Below, piece by piece: positions 45,664 to 57,269 of a DNA stretch of 64,000 nt (position 1 is the stretch's first letter; each line of letters opens with the position of its first letter). The notes under the pieces are model-generated. The model saw only the letters and a program-made list of their open reading frames with translations, did no database searches and was not told where the DNA came from. Source of the stretch: Metaphire vulgaris (taxonomy: Eukaryota; Annelida; Clitellata; Crassiclitellata; Megascolecidae); contig CM030842.1 in NCBI GenBank assembly GCA_018105865.1, forward strand, positions 12,239,867-12,303,866. Direction: 5' to 3'. A program made the translations under genes and the position numbers.

Positions 45664-45882
45664 AGTAAAGTTAGACAGGAATAATCGGGAAAGAGCAAGT
45701 GGTTTTATCGTGGTTATTTAACTCGTCTTTTCCAAAAGTATGCTCATGAAAAGAAATTGCATCCAGTTTCGATTCTATTTAATGCATTGAATACAGAGAA
45801 CTTTTGCATTTAATCCCGTAACTCGAGCAGCGTTGCACAAGGATCCGGAAAAGTCAAACATCGAACGGGTAAAACATTTTAG

Positions 45883-45933
<51 letters not shown>

Positions 45934-46494
45934 CAGGACAATTTCTAGAGCGCCGTAAGCATAACTAACAAGGTCAAAGTCAAAAGCGCTTAAAATATCA
46001 TCAAAAGTCGTTAAAATGTTTATAGGCATACAGCAGTCTTACAATAAGCAACGCATTAGAAATAGAGAACGACGGAAGTCATCAAAACGGAAATATCAGC
46101 AGAGCTTTATGATCCAGAAAATGCGTATCAGGCCCTATAGCAGTATAGACATGCTGCTTTCTGTATCGCCGCAGTCACAGTGTGTTTAGCCACTATACTA
46201 CATTTCATTTTCGGCTTTTTCTAGAAAATGTCAATGTGTCTCCCCTATTCTTGAATCCTAGTTACGCCACTGCTTCATTTAACAGTTGGTCGTTAAGGAT
46301 TTTTGAATTTAGAATGTGTGCCGCGCAGTAAAGGGTGGTCTGTGAAGTTTGAACCACAGTTCTAGATAGTTTCAGAAGGCGATCTAAAGCATTCCTTCTA
46401 AGTGCAATATCCTTATGCTAATTTGTTCAACTATCTTCTGTTACTGTAAGTCTTTAAGTCTACTTTTATTTTATTCCTCAACTGCTAGATAACG

Positions 46495-46657
<163 letters not shown>

Positions 46658-46754
46658 TTTAGGTACTCTAGCGTACTCTAGAGTGCATGCTACTGTCAGT
46701 TATCGGGTACTCTGAGTAGGTTGTACCTAGATATGATGTAGGCCTATTCATTGT

Positions 46755-46983
46755 CAGGGACGACGAGAGGGGGCAAGGGTACATTTTTATTCGGGCCCGG
46801 CGATAAACAAAGGACCCGCGCTGGCCAGAAAAAAATTATTTCAATGTGAAAGATGTGACGACCTTTTTTGCTTGTCGGCATTTATTTAATATGAGACGAC
46901 CTTTTTTGCTTGTCAAGATTTTGAAACAAGAGGCCCGTGATCAATATTTGTCACCCGGCCCGTGTTTTCTCTCGACGGCCCTG
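46755..46983. mobile_element. hAT-type MITE, CAGGGACGACGAGAGG family
   Basis: Ends CAGGGACGACGAGAGG / CTCGACGGCCCTG; duplication TTCATTGT (46747-46754, 46984-46991). Two copies of the TTTTTTGCTTGTC motif. Sister copy at 11600-11837. Confidence 0.9.
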
Positions 46984-47139
46984 TTCATTGTGTTCAGAGT
47001 ACACCATGCCGGCCACACCTGCCCTCTCTATTTTATTGGTCAGACAAAATTTGCGTTAGCCTACAATTTTTAACGGCGCTAATGTATTTAAACGCGATTA
47101 ATTCAGTAGCGCGTTAACACGTTAATTTGACAGCCCTAC

Positions 47140-47213
<74 letters not shown>

Positions 47214-47223
47214 TAATATATTG

Positions 47224-47623
47224 CGACAGCAACTATCTTAGCAACTAGTTACTAATGTAAATAACAGCTGATAACAGCTTCCACAAAAATCAATGAAAAT
47301 GAAACAAATGTGCCCTTTGCACGAAAAACCAATTCGATATACGAATTCACGAATATTAAGCGAACTGAAATCTCGGTTCAGATTTAAACAATAGCAATTT
47401 AAACTAAAACAACGAAGAGCAGGAACGAATCGCTGCAATCGAACGTCCGCCTTCTTCTTCGCCACCGTCGAACTCTTCTTCTTGAAAAGACGCACTTTCA
47501 AAACGTAACTGCCTTCAGCAACGGCTCTTGCGACCAATCACGCCCGTCGTCTCATCACACCTTCTATAACGTGAATTCCTATTTGCTCACATAAACATAG
47601 AAGCAAACACAGTAAACTTCACG
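47224..47623 (-). repeat. Inverted partial copy of the LTR upstream of the gypsy-like frame
   Basis: Reverse complement of about 49653-50046 at high identity (for example AGCAAATAGGAATTCACG and GAAGCTGTTATCAGCTG in both). An LTR element should have direct repeats, so this is a rearrangement or a second insertion. Confidence 0.75.
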
Positions 47624-47627
47624 ATCG

Positions 47628-47808
47628 GCCAAGTGGTTTATTGAATCGGCCAAGTGGTATGTTGAATCGGCCAAGTGGGTTATTGAATCGGCCAAGTGGT
47701 ATGTTGAATCGGCCAAGTGGTTTATTGAATCAGCCAAGTGGTATGTTGAATCAGCCAAGTGGTTTATTGAATCGGCCAAGTGGTTTGTTGAATCGTCCAA
47801 GTGGGTCA
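47628..47808. repeat. 21-bp minisatellite, coding frame intact
   Basis: About nine units of AATCGGCCAAGTGGTTTATT with G/A and T/G variants alternating as a 42-bp higher unit. Read as (M/L)LNRPSG heptads in frame with the Pol remnant. Confidence 0.85.
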
Positions 47809-49296
47809 TGCGATGAATTTATTTGGAAAGAGTTGTCTTTGTCCCATGATGACCTAGTTAGGTTGCAACAGACTGATGAGAGTCTGAAGATGTTATTTGA
47901 GGAAGTTGTCCTGTTTGATACTCCAGGGCATAAAATCTTATACTGTGTTTATGATGGTCTTTTGGTACAAAGATTTGTGGAATCTGAGTGTCCACAGGAG
48001 GCGGATGTAGGTCTTTTGCAGATCGTTGCTCCATTGCAAATCTGTAGGCGTCTTTTAGAATTGTCACATGACATTCTGGCGTCGGAACAAATAGAAATAC
48101 ACAAAATCAAACAAAGAATCATTAAACATTTTTATTGGCAATCAATTAACAAAGATGTTAAGGAATATGCACGCACATGCGATATATCCCAGAAACTCAA
48201 TGCAAGTAAATACGGTAGCATTGAACAATCCCAAAGCTTACCAAGAATGACCTATGTGTTTGACCGTATTGCTGAAGACGTCGTAGAATCAGCTCCAGAG
48301 TACAGCAAGTCAAGCAACAGGTGGTTGTTGACAAAAATGGACTTGTGTGCTCATTACCCAGATGCAGTTCCCATTCCCGTGCATACAGGACAGATAGTAT
48401 GTAAGATGTTGACAGATGTTTCTGTTCGGTGTTGTTTGCCCAAGGAGTTCATTACAGTCCCAGGTAGTGATGTCATGTCAGAAATCAGGCAGAACTACGT
48501 TGACTTCATCCCAGTCAAGAAAAAACAAATGCTGTTGTGGCATGTAAATCTTTCGAAGTTTCATGTTGGTAGAAAGAAACTGTTTCACAATGAAAGTGAA
48601 CAAGAATTTGTTAAAACTGTTGCATGCACAGTTACAAACCCACTTGAAACTGCCAATGCAATAGAAACAACAGAGAACGTCCAGTGTTCTTTTGAAGAAC
48701 TGGTACTGGACAAAGCAAAACATTTGGGGTCAGGTCTAACAGAGGAATTGAAATCTCTGATTATGCAACATGAACAGATGTTCAACAAGAAACCTAAACA
48801 GACTGATCTTATCGCATATGAGATCTTGCTTAAACAATATGCTCAACCCGCATATGTTTCACCACATAGACTAAGTCCTGACAACACAAAAGTTGTCAAA
48901 GGGGAACATACCCAATTGTCAGTTGATTGCATGATTAAACATAGCATCTCAGTGGAAGCTGCTGGAAAGTCAGTTGTCTATAATTTAGAGGATTATGGTC
49001 TCAATGATTCAGTATTGTTGGGTCAAGCCCCTTTGAAGCGCATAATTACGGAAATGCCAAAGACATTCTCATGTGTGAGATATGTAAGTCCCTTGAGACC
49101 CGATAGGAAGCCTATATATTTTTCAGTACAGTGCAGTAGTTTTGCTGAGTTTCTTAGGTTATGCTTAATACAGCATCTAATGATTATGAGTTTTGCTCAT
49201 AGACTGATTTACTCTTTTACTTTATTGATACTTAAGTATGTATGGATGTCCTATAGAGTTAAGTTGACCATCAGAATAGGTAGAATAAGTAACTAG
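47641..49296 (+). pseudogene. Ty3/gypsy-like Pol remnant, 551-codon open frame
   Basis: After an in-frame minisatellite the frame shows an integrase H2C2 region (LELSHDIL..IKHFYWQSINKDVKEYART) with one His and the last Cys lost. Integrase-core pieces follow (FDRIAEDV, KMDLCAHYPDAVP, with the next catalytic Asp changed), then LWHVNLSKF as in the integrase tail, then RT-N-terminal-like sequence (LTEELKSLIMQHEQMF). The order IN then RT recalls Gmr1-type gypsy elements, with internal deletions. No catalytic activity is expected, yet the frame has stayed open. Confidence 0.65.
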
Positions 49297-49582
49297 TTTA
49301 GGCGTTGTAAGTAAGTGTTGGAAGTAAAAAATAGAATGTAAGTGTTACTGTAGCTTAAGCTAAGTTAGGATAGTTTTGTGATATAACCACGTAGATAGCA
49401 TAATTTTTGCAGTTGTTCTCAGTTGTTGGTTCTTGTTTATTCCTTTGTAATATTAATTCCATTTTGGATAAGTTGAAATTGGTGTAAGCCAAAGTTTGCT
49501 TCGCAATTTCCTTTTGATGTCGTCACAGCCACTGCATCTGAGTTGACGTGGTAATCCACCACGTAGGCTCGAGTGCTAGGGG

Positions 49583-50253
49583 TGTGATAAAGGGGTAGAT
49601 TGAAGCATAGATAGCAAATGATTGGAATGTTGGTAGGTTTGTATGTGAAGTTTATTATGTTTGCTCTATGTTTATGTGAGCAAATAGGAATTCACGTTAT
49701 AGAAGGCGTGATGAGACGACGGGCGTCATTGGTCGCAAGAGCCGTTGCTGAAGGCAGTTACGTTTTGAAAGTGCGTCTTTTTCGAAGAAGAAGAGTTCGA
49801 CGGTGGCCGAAGAAGAAGGCGGACGTTCGATCGCAGCGATTCGTTTCTGCTCTTCGTTGTTTTAGTTTAAATTGCTATTGTTTAAATCTGAACCGAGATT
49901 TCAGTTCGCTTAATATTCGTGAATTAGTATATCGAATTGGTTTTCGTGCAAAGGGCACATTTGTTTCATTTTCATTGATTTTGTGTGGAAGCTGTTATCA
50001 GCTGTTATTTATATTAGCAACTAGTTGCTAAGATAGTTGCTGTCGCTGGACGTTTTAAAACATTGATTAGAGTTATATAGCACTGCCTATTGATAGCCGC
50101 TATGTCGGAAGAGTGAATGTTTAATTAAGATTAAAGCGAGATTTTATAAGAAGAATAGTTTTGTCAGTTAAAATGTACGAGTTAGTGCCACAGTAGTTTC
50201 CCCTAGACAAGTAAGTAAGTAAACGAGTCCTATTTAGGTGGCTGCTCGTCACA
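49583..50253 (+). repeat. Long terminal repeat, 3' copy
   Basis: Begins TGTGATAAAGG right after a short purine tract (GCTAGGGG) and ends GCTGCTCGTCACA, giving TG...CA ends with TGTGA/TCACA inverted tips. Downstream of the gypsy-like frame. Confidence 0.6.
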
Positions 50254-50328
50254 ATATTATTATTATTATTACTATTATTATTATTACATGTATTATTATT
50301 TAATATATTATTATTATTTAATATATTG

Positions 50329-50386
<58 letters not shown>

Positions 50387-50430
50387 TACTACTATTACTA
50401 CTACTACTACTACTCAGTATTATTACTACT

Positions 50431-51341
50431 CAGTGCGATTCTAGTTGCTCATTATATTTCAGTTCTAGGTTCAGTTCCGTTTTGCAAACTTATTTTTCAG
50501 TTTCCGTTTCCGTTTCCGTTTTGTATATTTTTCAGTTTCAGTTTCAGTTGCAGATATTTTTCAGTCCAGTTTTTAGTCGTTCTAATAAAAACGCAGACAT
50601 AGGATGAAAGCCCTACATTTAAATACTGTAGCAACAGTAGCATTACAGCACAACGTTTATTTGACATTTCATATTCATTTTTATTCAACTGGTTATAAGG
50701 GCACACAGCCTGAAAGTCTCTACATTACACATGTGAAGTTTAAAGTTAGTAGAAACAAATTATTTGTGAATGGGTTTATTTCTAACAGAACATCATACCA
50801 GTTACATACATAACTTAAGTAAATAAATTGCTTACATTAATCATTCATTAGAGTACGTGTACATAAAACAGAGCATTATTCGAATAGTAATATAGTATGT
50901 CCATATGATCAAAGTAGGTCAATCAGCAAAGCAGCGTGTACTCCGTGCAGGCCTTACAGGCTTGGTAGACGAATACCGTTAATTAAGGGGCCAAAGAACT
51001 ACTGTCATTGCGGGGGGGGCGTGACGTCCTGTTGCTCAGGTTGGCAATAGGTCGAGCGAGCAGTAAACAACTGGACTATTGAGTACTGACATTCATGTGG
51101 ACAATAGATCAATAGCCAGCTTGTCGTGCACACAGCTGCACTGATGCTCGCCTACCATATTCAGATTACTGAAACTGAAACGATACTGATAAAACTCGAT
51201 TTTTCAGTTTCAGTTGCTTATTTTCCAGTTTCAGTTTTCGTTGCAGTTTTGCGTATTTCCAGTTCCAGTTCCCGTTAACGGATTTATTATTTATCAGTTA
51301 ACGGATATTTTAGTTTCAGTTTCAGTTAACGGGAATCACAC
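50431..51341. mobile_element. Possible hAT-like element with CAGTTTC-rich ends
   Basis: CAGTGCGATTCTAG start and GGGAATCACACTG end; both subterminal regions are arrays of TTTCAGTTTC / CCGTTTCCG. The flanking duplication is unclear, so limits are tentative. Confidence 0.45.
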
Positions 51342-51350
51342 TGCTAGTAC

Positions 51351-51419
<69 letters not shown>

Positions 51420-51541
51420 TTTATTGTGAACTCTACCAAGGCCTAATAGTTGTTTTCTGTGTGCTTTTGCCAATTCAAGTAAAGGTGCTTGTTGCATTAT
51501 TGTTGTGTTGTATGTCTACAAATTGAGCAATGCATTTCAGA

Positions 51542-51907
51542 ATGGCAGATTCTGGTAAAGAAGTGCAACCATATCAGGAGGCTCAATCTATGCTGAAAGA
51601 TGAAAAGGGCGTCCAGCAGAGTGGCTTCGCCGTCGACGATGGCCGTATGCGACCCATAGGAATCCGAAAGAAAGGTAGCGAAATAACAGGAGATTACAGC
51701 CACGACGGAGCTAAAATCTCGGCAGCGGCCAACAATGAACGTTCCGTTGTCGAATATGAGTCGCTCGACGCAAACCCTTCTCCGGTGACACTCGTCGTTG
51801 CCGGAAACGGTGCCTCGGCCAGCCTTCAGACGCGAAATGCTTCCAATGTAAGGGCTCGCGTCGAAGTTAAAAATGCACCAGAAGGAAGCAGCTGTGAAAT
51901 CATGTGA
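51542..51907 (+). CDS. Unrecognised 121-residue protein with C-terminal CaaX box
   Basis: ATG at 51542 is one base after a splice acceptor (GCATTTCAG, 51540), so the 12-residue longer ORF start upstream (51530) is probably intronic. The product starts MADSGKEVQPYQ and ends SSCEIM: a Cys-Glu-Ile-Met CaaX box that predicts farnesylation and membrane attachment. Residues 45-115 look beta-rich and there is no signal peptide. A noncoding exon should lie upstream, beyond the (TTA)n at 51343-51417. AATAAA at 52128-52133 fits a 3' end. I do not recognise the family. It is possibly a distant relative of the gene at 41634-42230. Confidence 0.65.
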   Translation: MADSGKEVQPYQEAQSMLKDEKGVQQSGFAVDDGRMRPIGIRKKGSEITGDYSHDGAKISAAANNERSVVEYESLDANPSPVTLVVAGNGASASLQTRNASNVRARVEVKNAPEGSSCEIM

Positions 51908-51996
51908 CACTGAGACACTGAATGAATGAATGAATGAATGAGCCGATTTCTTCTATTAATCAGTAGCATAAGAATGCTTGTGCTAGAATACAGCTG

Positions 51997-52054
<58 letters not shown>

Positions 52055-52127
52055 CTGTATTTTTCTCCATGCTAGGTTCATTTTTAAACAAACTCTTCTT
52101 GGATATTTTTATCAATACTAACGTCTA

Positions 52128-52133
52128 AATAAA
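52128..52133 (+). terminator. Polyadenylation signal of the CaaX-box gene
   Basis: AATAAA about 220 bases after the stop at 51905-51907. Confidence 0.5.
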
Positions 52134-52165
52134 GTATCTTAAAAAGTATCTTGTATCAAGTCCCC

Positions 52166-52211
<46 letters not shown>

Positions 52212-52766
52212 CAACTGTGTATGGGAAGATGAGTATAAACGCTTCTTTCTATTTATTTAGGTCCTACAGATGACAATCCTTAAAGTAAGTAAGTACACGG
52301 AATTTCCATAGCGCTGTCCGAGAGCTTCGAATCGTGCACCAGCTTGTTCGTCAGCCCTCTATTGGGGTAGAACCCATAGTCCTCCGTCATCCTTAGTCCG
52401 TGGTTGTTGTCAAGGTTCAGGTATAGCCTAGGCAGTCCCAGGAAAGTATTTCTATGGAAGTTGATAACCAGATTTTATATGTGTAGGTCTAAAATGAATA
52501 GTGAGGTTTACGCCATGGGATTTCTTGAAAATGTAAATTTTGTTTTTGAAAGGTTAGTGGAGTGATGGTCAAGGGTAACAAATTTATTGACTGGAACAAA
52601 CCTGAGATGCTGATCTTTCGGATCTCTGACGGAAGATCATTCCAGAGACGAGTTACAGTGTATGAGATCGACCGATCTGAGAATTTTAGTGACGTGGCTG
52701 TTGCCCGAACGAGAGAAAGGCTGGAAGATGAACGAGTTGACAGTTGTGTTTGTATTGTGTTTGTAT

Positions 52767-52806
52767 TGTCTTACCCGTTCGATGTCAACATCGAACGGGT
52801 AAGACA
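52767..52806. repeat. Perfect 19-bp inverted repeat, 2-base loop
   Basis: TGTCTTACCCGTTCGATGT, CA, then its exact reverse complement. One arm (ACATCGAACGGGTAA) also occurs at 45856, next to the shared segment TCAAAAGTCGTTAAAAT. Confidence 0.9.
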
Positions 52807-53259
52807 TTTTAATTAATATAATCAAAAGTCGTTAAAATCAGAGGCGGTTCTATAGGCCTAGGCCGGGTAGGTCATGGCCTACCCAAAACGTTGTCTGGCC
52901 TACCCAAAAATATACGTGGCCTACCCTGTGGCTGGCCTACCCGAAAAAATGCGTGGCCTGCCTATATAGTGGGCTGCCCCAAAAATGCGATATGTGGCTG
53001 GGTAATTAATGCGTATGGCTTACGGTAGACGCTATCGAGTGCAGTTGTAAGGCCAATTCGAATTCCCAGCCTCTCATTAGATAGGCCTACCTCCTTTTCC
53101 ATTCGGATTCCAGATATCAAAAATCTTTATCTAATAATATTATTGATCAACCACCACTGACTGCATGATCAATGGTCGTTCAACGGTCTTCGCACAAATT
53201 TTCCTTCCACCTTCCTCAGTGTTTGATTTGTTAGATGTATTGTTAATGGTAGTAGGGCC

Positions 53260-53451
53260 CAGAGGCGGCGCTGAGGGGGTGGGTCCGCGGGTCCGGACCC
53301 ACCCAGCCTCGGGCAGGGGCACCCGAGCAAATCGTGCAAATCCGCAGAGAAATTATGTTTTACTTGTGGGAAGAGGGGTAGTCTTAGCCGGGTCCTGATT
53401 GAGTAGATTGCATTAGACCCACTCTGCCAAAGAAAACCAGCGCCGCCTCTG
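53260..53451. mobile_element. hAT-type MITE, CAGAGGCGGCGC family
   Basis: Ends CAGAGGCGGCGCTG / CAGCGCCGCCTCTG; perfect duplication GTAGGGCC (53252-53259, 53452-53459). Confidence 0.9.
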
Positions 53452-53880
53452 GTAGGGCCAACTTACACCCCTCCTGTATCCCCACAGAATTAGCAGTCTT
53501 CCAGTCGAGTGTTACAGAGTTTAGGAACTACTTTTCGGTGTTTTCGCCATGGGAGTAGTTCCTCTTGCTGATTATAATTAAGTTCCCTCTAAAGATTGGC
53601 CTTATCTGACGGTTGATGACATGACTGTGTTGATAATCAATTCTCAACGTCGCCGGACATCTGGTGTAATCTAATAATCTAATGTGTGCTCTGGCCAACA
53701 GAACAGACTTGTAAAAGCAGCAGTAACTATCGTGTAAGACGGCGACGCTAAGCTAAGTGCCAACATTAAGTCCTTTTAAGACTGCAGCTCATATAAGATA
53801 CAGTCTATCATAAAAATTACAACAGCACTCTAAAATATTATTATAAACTAGAGATGGGGGTTGCATAGAGAGTACTTAGC

Positions 53881-54114
53881 CAGGGCCGTATTAAGGCGGG
53901 GCCTGAGCCTCCCCCTGAGGGGCTATAGCCCCCCGACCCATCATGAAAATAGGCCCACCGATTTTCGAGATAACCTTTTTTTGCTTGTCAGCACAATTTG
54001 CAGCACGATTTGGAAGGGACATAACTTTTTTGGTGCTTGTCAGAGATTTTCAGTATAGGCGACGGACTTTCTTTTCTCAGCCTCGCGGCCCACTCGGACC
54101 TTAATCCGGCCCTG
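53881..54114. mobile_element. hAT-type MITE, CAGGGCCGTATTAAGG family
   Basis: Ends CAGGGCCGTATTAAGG / CCTTAATCCGGCCCTG; duplication TACTTAGC / TACATAGC. Two TTTTTTGCTTGTCAG-like motifs. Confidence 0.82.
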
Positions 54115-54373
54115 TACATAGCAGAGGTCCAAGAACCGAGCCTTGAGGGACACCACAAGACAGCTCTGTGGGAGTTGAGAGATTCTCATCTATTGTCACT
54201 GATTGCGTGCGGGGGATGTAGATATGAAGTAAACCAATGTAAAGCAGTGTCGGAGATTCCAAACCAATGTTCAAGACGATGAAGAAGAATTGAATGATCA
54301 ACAGTATCAAAGGCGGCAGATAGGTCAAGAAGTAAAAGAGCAGTAACTTTCCCAGCATCATTACCCCCACACC

Positions 54374-55316
54374 CAGTGTTGCGCGGTAATGAAGTAAAAG
54401 TAACGCGTTACATTACTTAAGTACAATTCTGAGTACTTCGTACTGTAACGAAGTACACAACTTACCCAGTACTTTTTACTTGTAACGAAGTAAGTTTTTA
54501 TTCAAATATTAGTACTTTTACTTCGTTACATTATGTCTTTCACGTTTCGTTACAAGTAAAATTTCTCATCGCCAAATTTCGATACATTTATTGGAGTATC
54601 TGTTTAATTCTTCACAACTTCCCGTGTTTAGTCGTACAGGGTTGACAATGACCAACAAACGTACACGCATGACTGACAGATTGTTTGAAAACTTGATCTT
54701 TCTTAGACCTACATGCAATCACAGAGCCGCAGTTAGAGCAGTCGGCGCCCGGGGCAAGGTATAAATTCTGCGCCCCTAAATTCCGGTGATGGCCTTTTTT
54801 GCTTACCCGAGTTTTCACGGCAACGTACAACATACAAATTTTTAACCTGTGACAGTCTGAAAACCGGCGATGACCTTTTTTTACTTATCAACATTATTTT
54901 CACGCCGGATGAAAGTGGTATGTAAAATTAAGGACTTAGTGTGCAAATTGCGCCTTCGAGGACGGCGCCCGGGACAGCTTGACCCTGCCCCCTAGCTACG
55001 GCTTTGTGAAACCAGCATTTTGTGCTAATGCAGTTAGTGGTGTAAATGTGTATGTGTTGACTGCTGAGGCTTCTGCATGTTGCTTAAAAGTAGTAATAAA
55101 ATGTGATTTGGCATGATAATGTGGAGTTGTTGATGATTCCGTCTGTCACAGTACTTTTTACTTTTTACTTAAAAAGTAACTTTTTGAGGAGTACTTTTTT
55201 ACTTTTACTTGAGTAACTATTTTTATAGGTACTTTTTACTTTTACTTAAGTAAAAAAATGACATAATACTTGTACTTTTACTTGAGTACTCAAACTCAGT
55301 ACTTCATACAACACTG
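54374..55316. mobile_element. hAT element rich in TTACTT repeats, nested in LINE
   Basis: Ends CAGTGTTGCGCGG / CATACAACACTG; perfect duplication CCCACACC (54366-54373, 55317-55324). Subterminal regions are dense in AAGTAAAAGTA / ACTTTTTACTT. A further MITE-like insert (GCCGCAGTTAGAGC to CTAGCTACGGC) lies about 54724-55003. Confidence 0.85.
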
Positions 55317-55485
55317 CCCACACCATGTAATCATGAACAGCCATGCAGGAGAACTGTTTCTGTGGAATTATATTTTCGGAAGGCAGACTGAAAAGGGAGG
55401 TGGTGTGGATTAGAACACAAATGAGCATGTATTTGCTTTGCAACTATTCTTTCAAGAATTTTCGATAGGAAGTTGAGATTAGATA

Positions 55486-55683
55486 CAGTGGCGGCTCTAG
55501 GATTTGGCAAGTGGGGGGGGCCGTTGGGGTGGCAACTTCTAATCATGGGAGGGGGCCAACCATTTGTTGTTAAATGTATGTAGCATTAAGTATATAGGGT
55601 CCCAACTGGGGGGGGGGAACTGGGGGGCCAGGCTCTCAATAGGGGGTACGGGCCTCCCTGGCCTCCCGGTGGAGCCGCCACTG
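55486..55683. mobile_element. CAGTGGCGGCTC-family MITE nested in LINE
   Basis: Ends CAGTGGCGGCTCTAGG / GGAGCCGCCACTG; perfect duplication ATTAGATA (55478-55485, 55684-55691). Confidence 0.88.
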
Positions 55684-56049
55684 ATTAGATATAGGCCTAT
55701 AGTTGGATAAGTCATCAGGAGATAGAGATGGCTTTTTAAGTAATGGGCGAATGACTGCATGGGCGAACGGTTCTGTTTTCACAATAACTTTAACCCCTTA
55801 ACTGGGGACCCGGATATATCCGTCCATTTTACATTGAGTTACAGTTAAATACACGGTTAGGCCTAAGGAGCTAAGAAAAACTTGGCCGATTCACATGAAC
55901 GCTGCGGATATAAACAACGAACAAGATGGCGTTTCGTTTATTGCATCACAACATGATGACGCAATTGAATTTTACAGATTTCCTCATAATTATGGTGCCG
56001 AAATCAATTTAACCTAGCGCTATATGATTATTGAGACTATTTTAAAATT

Positions 56050-56760
56050 ATGGATAAGCCTAGATTACCGCCTAATCAAGTATATGGGCCTACTAAGATC
56101 GCCACTGGAACTAATCCACAAAGTGTCGTTGACGAGGATGCCTCACCGGGCCAGCCACGCTGGAGACTAGCGATGTTGCTGAATTTTCTGATAGTTGCGT
56201 TCGGAGCTGCGTTGACAGCCCTGATGCTCGTCTCGATGAAGAAAGTCAGAAAATACCTTGAGTTCGTCGACGGCTTCGACGGCGGTGATTTCCTAATGAT
56301 TCTTAGCGTTGCGGGATTCGTCAGCGCGTTAGTGGGACTTCTCGGAGCCACTCTAACCTTCCTGGCAACGTCTCTAAGGAAGTACAGACGAATTAGATTC
56401 CTGATATTGGCGTACATTGGTTGGTCCGCTGGATTAGTTATGCTAACCGGCACCGCATTTTGGATGACTTTTACGGCAGCAGGAGCCTTGGACTTAGCCT
56501 TCAGGGTATGTATGTATGTGTGTATGTATGCATGCATGTATGCATGCATGTATGTAAGTATAAATGTATGTATGTAAGCATTCAAGTGTGTATGTATGTA
56601 TGTATGCATTCAAGTGTGTATGTATGTATGTATGTATGTATGTATGTATGCATGTATGTATGTATGTATGTATGTATGTATGTATGTATGTATGTATGTG
56701 CGTATGTATGTATGTGTGTATGTAGGCCTATGTATGTATGTATGTATGCATACACACACT

Positions 56761-56805
<45 letters not shown>

Positions 56806-57234
56806 ACACACACATATCTATAATATTAAGATCCTTATCTGTATGTCTCTGTCTGTTACCTTCAAGCGTTCTGATTGGTTGACTATTGGTAGACGGTTTA
56901 GACCGTTTAGTCCTTACGTCGCGATGCGTTGGTGGACGATGTTCGAAGACGACGTTGCTATTGGTAACAATTGTTCGCAGCCTGAGGTAGTTGCAACGTA
57001 CATTTTAACGTACACAAAAAAATACGTGTACAGCGTCACAAATGGCCACAGTTGCGTGATTTTAACGTACATAGGCCTAATTATTACGTGGCGCAGAGCT
57101 TGGCTACGTGGCGATCATTGAAATGTTGTTCAGCATGAATTCAATGATTGGGTATTAGGTATAGGTATTGGATTAGTATTATCCTGCACTGCGAGCGAAG
57201 CGAGCGCGAGCGAAGCGAGCATCTTTCTAGTATA

Positions 57235-57269
<35 letters not shown>

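Larger units (their letters stand above)
53840..55775 (-). mobile_element. CR1-like LINE RT fragment split by three insertions
   Basis: Reading the minus strand across the gaps: AVIRPLLKKPSLSPDDLSNY, NLNFLSKILERIVAKQ, FQSAFRKYNSTETVLL, then [19 protein letters not shown], then GVPQGSVLGPLL and TLYATPI. Gaps are the elements at 55486-55683, 54374-55316 and 53881-54114. RT motif order is correct with few stops. Confidence 0.85.

Noticed and set aside
47628..47808. CRISPR-like regular repeats
   Set aside because: Tandem 21-bp units with no spacers, in a eukaryotic genome; a minisatellite.
47224..50046. Ginger-type DNA transposon (gypsy-integrase-like with TIRs)
   Set aside because: The inverted arms are part of a repeat with LTR features (purine tract, TG...CA), and the frame includes RT-like sequence, so an LTR element with rearrangement fits better.
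56421..56882. ORFs of Tyr/Val/Cys/Met repeats past tetraspanin exon 1
   Set aside because: Translation of the (GTAT)n intron start.
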